Shown here piece by piece: positions 62,588-64,000 of a stretch of 64,000 bases of DNA. The stretch is taken from positions 86,077-150,076 of the forward strand of contig NZ_CALUMA010000047.1 of NCBI RefSeq assembly GCF_944321625.1, read 5' to 3'. Below the pieces are notes generated by a model that did no database searches, had not been told where the DNA came from, and worked only from the letters and a program-made list of their open reading frames with translations. Within the stretch, counting starts at the first letter, position 1. Each line of letters begins with the position of its first letter. The stretch is from an uncultured Slackia sp. Lineage in GTDB: Bacteria > Actinomycetota > Coriobacteriia > Coriobacteriales > Eggerthellaceae. The position numbers and the translations under genes were made by a program.

Positions 62588-63451
62588 TTATTCCTCGTTT
62601 CCTTTCGTAAGACGCTTGGCCACGAACGACGCCAGCGCATTGATCAGCAGCACGATGACCAGCAGCACCACGGCGGTGGCGTAGGTGGCATCGATGTGCA
62701 GGCCCTCGGATGCCAGCACGTACATATGTACCGACATGGTGCGCACCGAACCGAACACCGAGTCGGGGATAGCGGCCACAGAGCCTGCGGTGAAGATAAG
62801 CGCGGCGGATTCGCCCACGATGCGCCCGATGGACAGGATGATGCCGCCCAGGATGCCAGGCATAGCCGGCGGCAGCACGACGGAAAGCACGGTGCGCAGG
62901 CGGCCGGCGCCCAGGCCGAAGCTGCCTTCGCGGTAGGCGTCGGGCACGGCGCGCAGCGCTTCCTCGGTGGTGCGCATCACGGTGGGCAGCACCATGATGG
63001 CAAGCGTCAGGCAGCCCGCCAGAAGCGAGAGGCCCCAGCCCAGGAACACCACGAAGAACAGCATGCCGAACAGGCCGTAGACGATGGAGGGGATGCCCGC
63101 CAGCGTCTCAGCCGTCAGGCGCACGATCTTCACGAACTTATTGCCACGCGTGGTGTATTCCACCAGAAAGATCGCCGCCATGACGCCCAGGGGCACGGCG
63201 ATGACCAGCGTAAGGAGCACGGCCAGCAGCGTGTCGACCAATGACGGCAGCATGGACACGTTGTCCGAGTTGTATTCGAGCGCGAACAGCTCGGGCTTTA
63301 GGTTGGGGATACCCATGACCAGAATGTAGCCCACCACGATTAGGAGCACCGCGATGGTCAGGAAGATAGCCAGGTGAACAAGCGCATTCAGAATGACGGA
63401 GGACGTCTTGCGATGCGGCTTGCGCGCGGCGGTATTGGCGGTATCGCTCAT
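62588..63451 (-). CDS. pstA: Phosphate ABC transporter permease PstA
   Basis: A 287-residue permease with six spans; EAA-type loop ALRAVPDAYREGSFGLGAGRLRTV. ATGA overlap with pstC. Together with PstC forms the phosphate channel. Confidence 0.96.
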   Translation of the reverse strand: MSDTANTAARKPHRKTSSVILNALVHLAIFLTIAVLLIVVGYILVMGIPNLKPELFALEYNSDNVSMLPSLVDTLLAVLLTLVIAVPLGVMAAIFLVEYTTRGNKFVKIVRLTAETLAGIPSIVYGLFGMLFFVVFLGWGLSLLAGCLTLAIMVLPTVMRTTEEALRAVPDAYREGSFGLGAGRLRTVLSVVLPPAMPGILGGIILSIGRIVGESAALIFTAGSVAAIPDSVFGSVRTMSVHMYVLASEGLHIDATYATAVVLLVIVLLINALASFVAKRLTKGNEE

Positions 63452-64000
63452 CGCTTAGACCTCCCGTTCAGAATGGCGAACACCAGGTTGATGATCAGGA
63501 CGAACACAAACAGCACCACGGCGGTGGCGATAAGCGCCTCGCGATGCAGGTCGGCAGCGTAGCCCATCTCCAGAACGATGTTGGTGGTCAGCGTGCGCAC
63601 GCCGTCAAGCAGACTGTCGGGGATGACGGCCTGGTTGCCGGCGATCATGACCACGGCCATCGTTTCACCGATGGCACGGCCCACGCCCAGCACCACGCCG
63701 GCCATGATGCCGGAAGTGGCCGCGGGCACGAGCACGCGGAACACGCTGCGCTCGTGGTCGGCGCCCAGGGCAAGCGCGCCTTCGTAGTAGCTGTCGGGCA
63801 CCGCATCGATGGCGTTGCGCGCCACGGTGATGATGGTGGGCAGAATCATGATGCCCAGGATGATCGAGGCCGCCAGCAGGCTCATGCCCTGCACGTTGAA
63901 CACCTCGCGGATGAGCGGGACCAGCACCACCAGGCCGAAAAAGCCGTAGATGACCGAGGGGATGCCGGCAAGAAGCTCGACGCCCGGCGTGAGGATGCGC
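63448..64000 (-). CDS. pstC: Phosphate ABC transporter permease PstC (5' end beyond window)
   Basis: The C-terminal ~183 residues of PstC: GVELLAGIPSVIYGFFGLVVLVPLI and the EAA loop AIDAVPDSYYEGALALGADHERSVFRVLVPAATSGI. The start and pstS are outside the window. Overlaps pstA by four bases. Confidence 0.95.
   Translation of the reverse strand, partial: RILTPGVELLAGIPSVIYGFFGLVVLVPLIREVFNVQGMSLLAASIILGIMILPTIITVARNAIDAVPDSYYEGALALGADHERSVFRVLVPAATSGIMAGVVLGVGRAIGETMAVVMIAGNQAVIPDSLLDGVRTLTTNIVLEMGYAADLHREALIATAVVLFVFVLIINLVFAILNGRSKR

Overview
The window looks like a chromosomal segment of a gut-type anaerobic actinobacterium, most likely class Coriobacteriia, family Eggerthellaceae (Slackia/Adlercreutzia/Eggerthella-like). 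Evidence: GC-rich housekeeping genes; several Tat-exported flavin or molybdenum reductases; large LuxR regulators with an N-terminal polytopic membrane domain; and a single TsaB-RimI-TsaD fusion protein. The genus is inference.

Layout. 1-4.9 kb: two paralogous Tat-type FAD reductases around a membrane LuxR regulator. 5-8.6 kb: an alanine/glycine:cation symporter, a CNNM/CBS membrane protein with a structured leader, and a DUF4160/DUF2442 pair. 9-12.4 kb: the triple tRNA t6A fusion gene carrying an in-frame 73-bp palindrome. 12.5-22.4 kb (minus strand): radical SAM protein, OmpR-type regulator and haem-type sensor kinase, then torD-dmsB-dmsA-dmsB without a dmsC anchor, bordered by a toxin-antitoxin pair. 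22.9-27.8 kb: divergent PPK2-type and PPK1 polyphosphate kinases. 28-33.7 kb: CCA-adding-type nucleotidyltransferase, a tiny membrane protein, ApbE, an array of five ~35-bp repeats, IclR regulator and a third Tat flavoprotein. 34-42.3 kb: groES-groEL with CIRCE, an LMW-PTP/TrmH operon, GNAT, PFL/UPF0210 + ACT pair with a large nested inverted repeat between them, and an SNF transporter. 42.4-44.1 kb: HicAB and an SGNH hydrolase. 44.4-50.9 kb: membrane LuxR regulator divergent from a TorD chaperone and a PsrABC/PhsABC-like complex. 51-56.6 kb: two palindromic repeats, BioY, apt, tRNA-Leu(CAA), M20 dipeptidase, LytR_C lipoprotein and a DinJ/RelB-MNT fusion. 56.6-64 kb: xanthine/uracil-type permease with xpt, then phoR-phoB-phoU-pstB-pstA-pstC (pstC cut by the window end).

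How it works together. Three respiratory modules (flavoprotein, DMSO-reductase-like, polysulfide/thiosulfate-reductase-like) each sit beside their own regulator (membrane LuxR, haem-sensor two-component system, IclR). This suggests substrate-specific induction of alternative electron acceptors. Phosphate handling is represented by the Pho/Pst cluster and two polyphosphate kinase genes. The flavoprotein/LuxR pair at 1.5-4.9 kb and dmsA/dmsB2/toxin-antitoxin at 18.2-22.4 kb are visibly more AT-rich than their neighbours and look acquired. The most unusual signals are non-coding: several unrelated inverted-repeat or tandem-repeat elements, one of which is inside an essential tRNA-modification gene.
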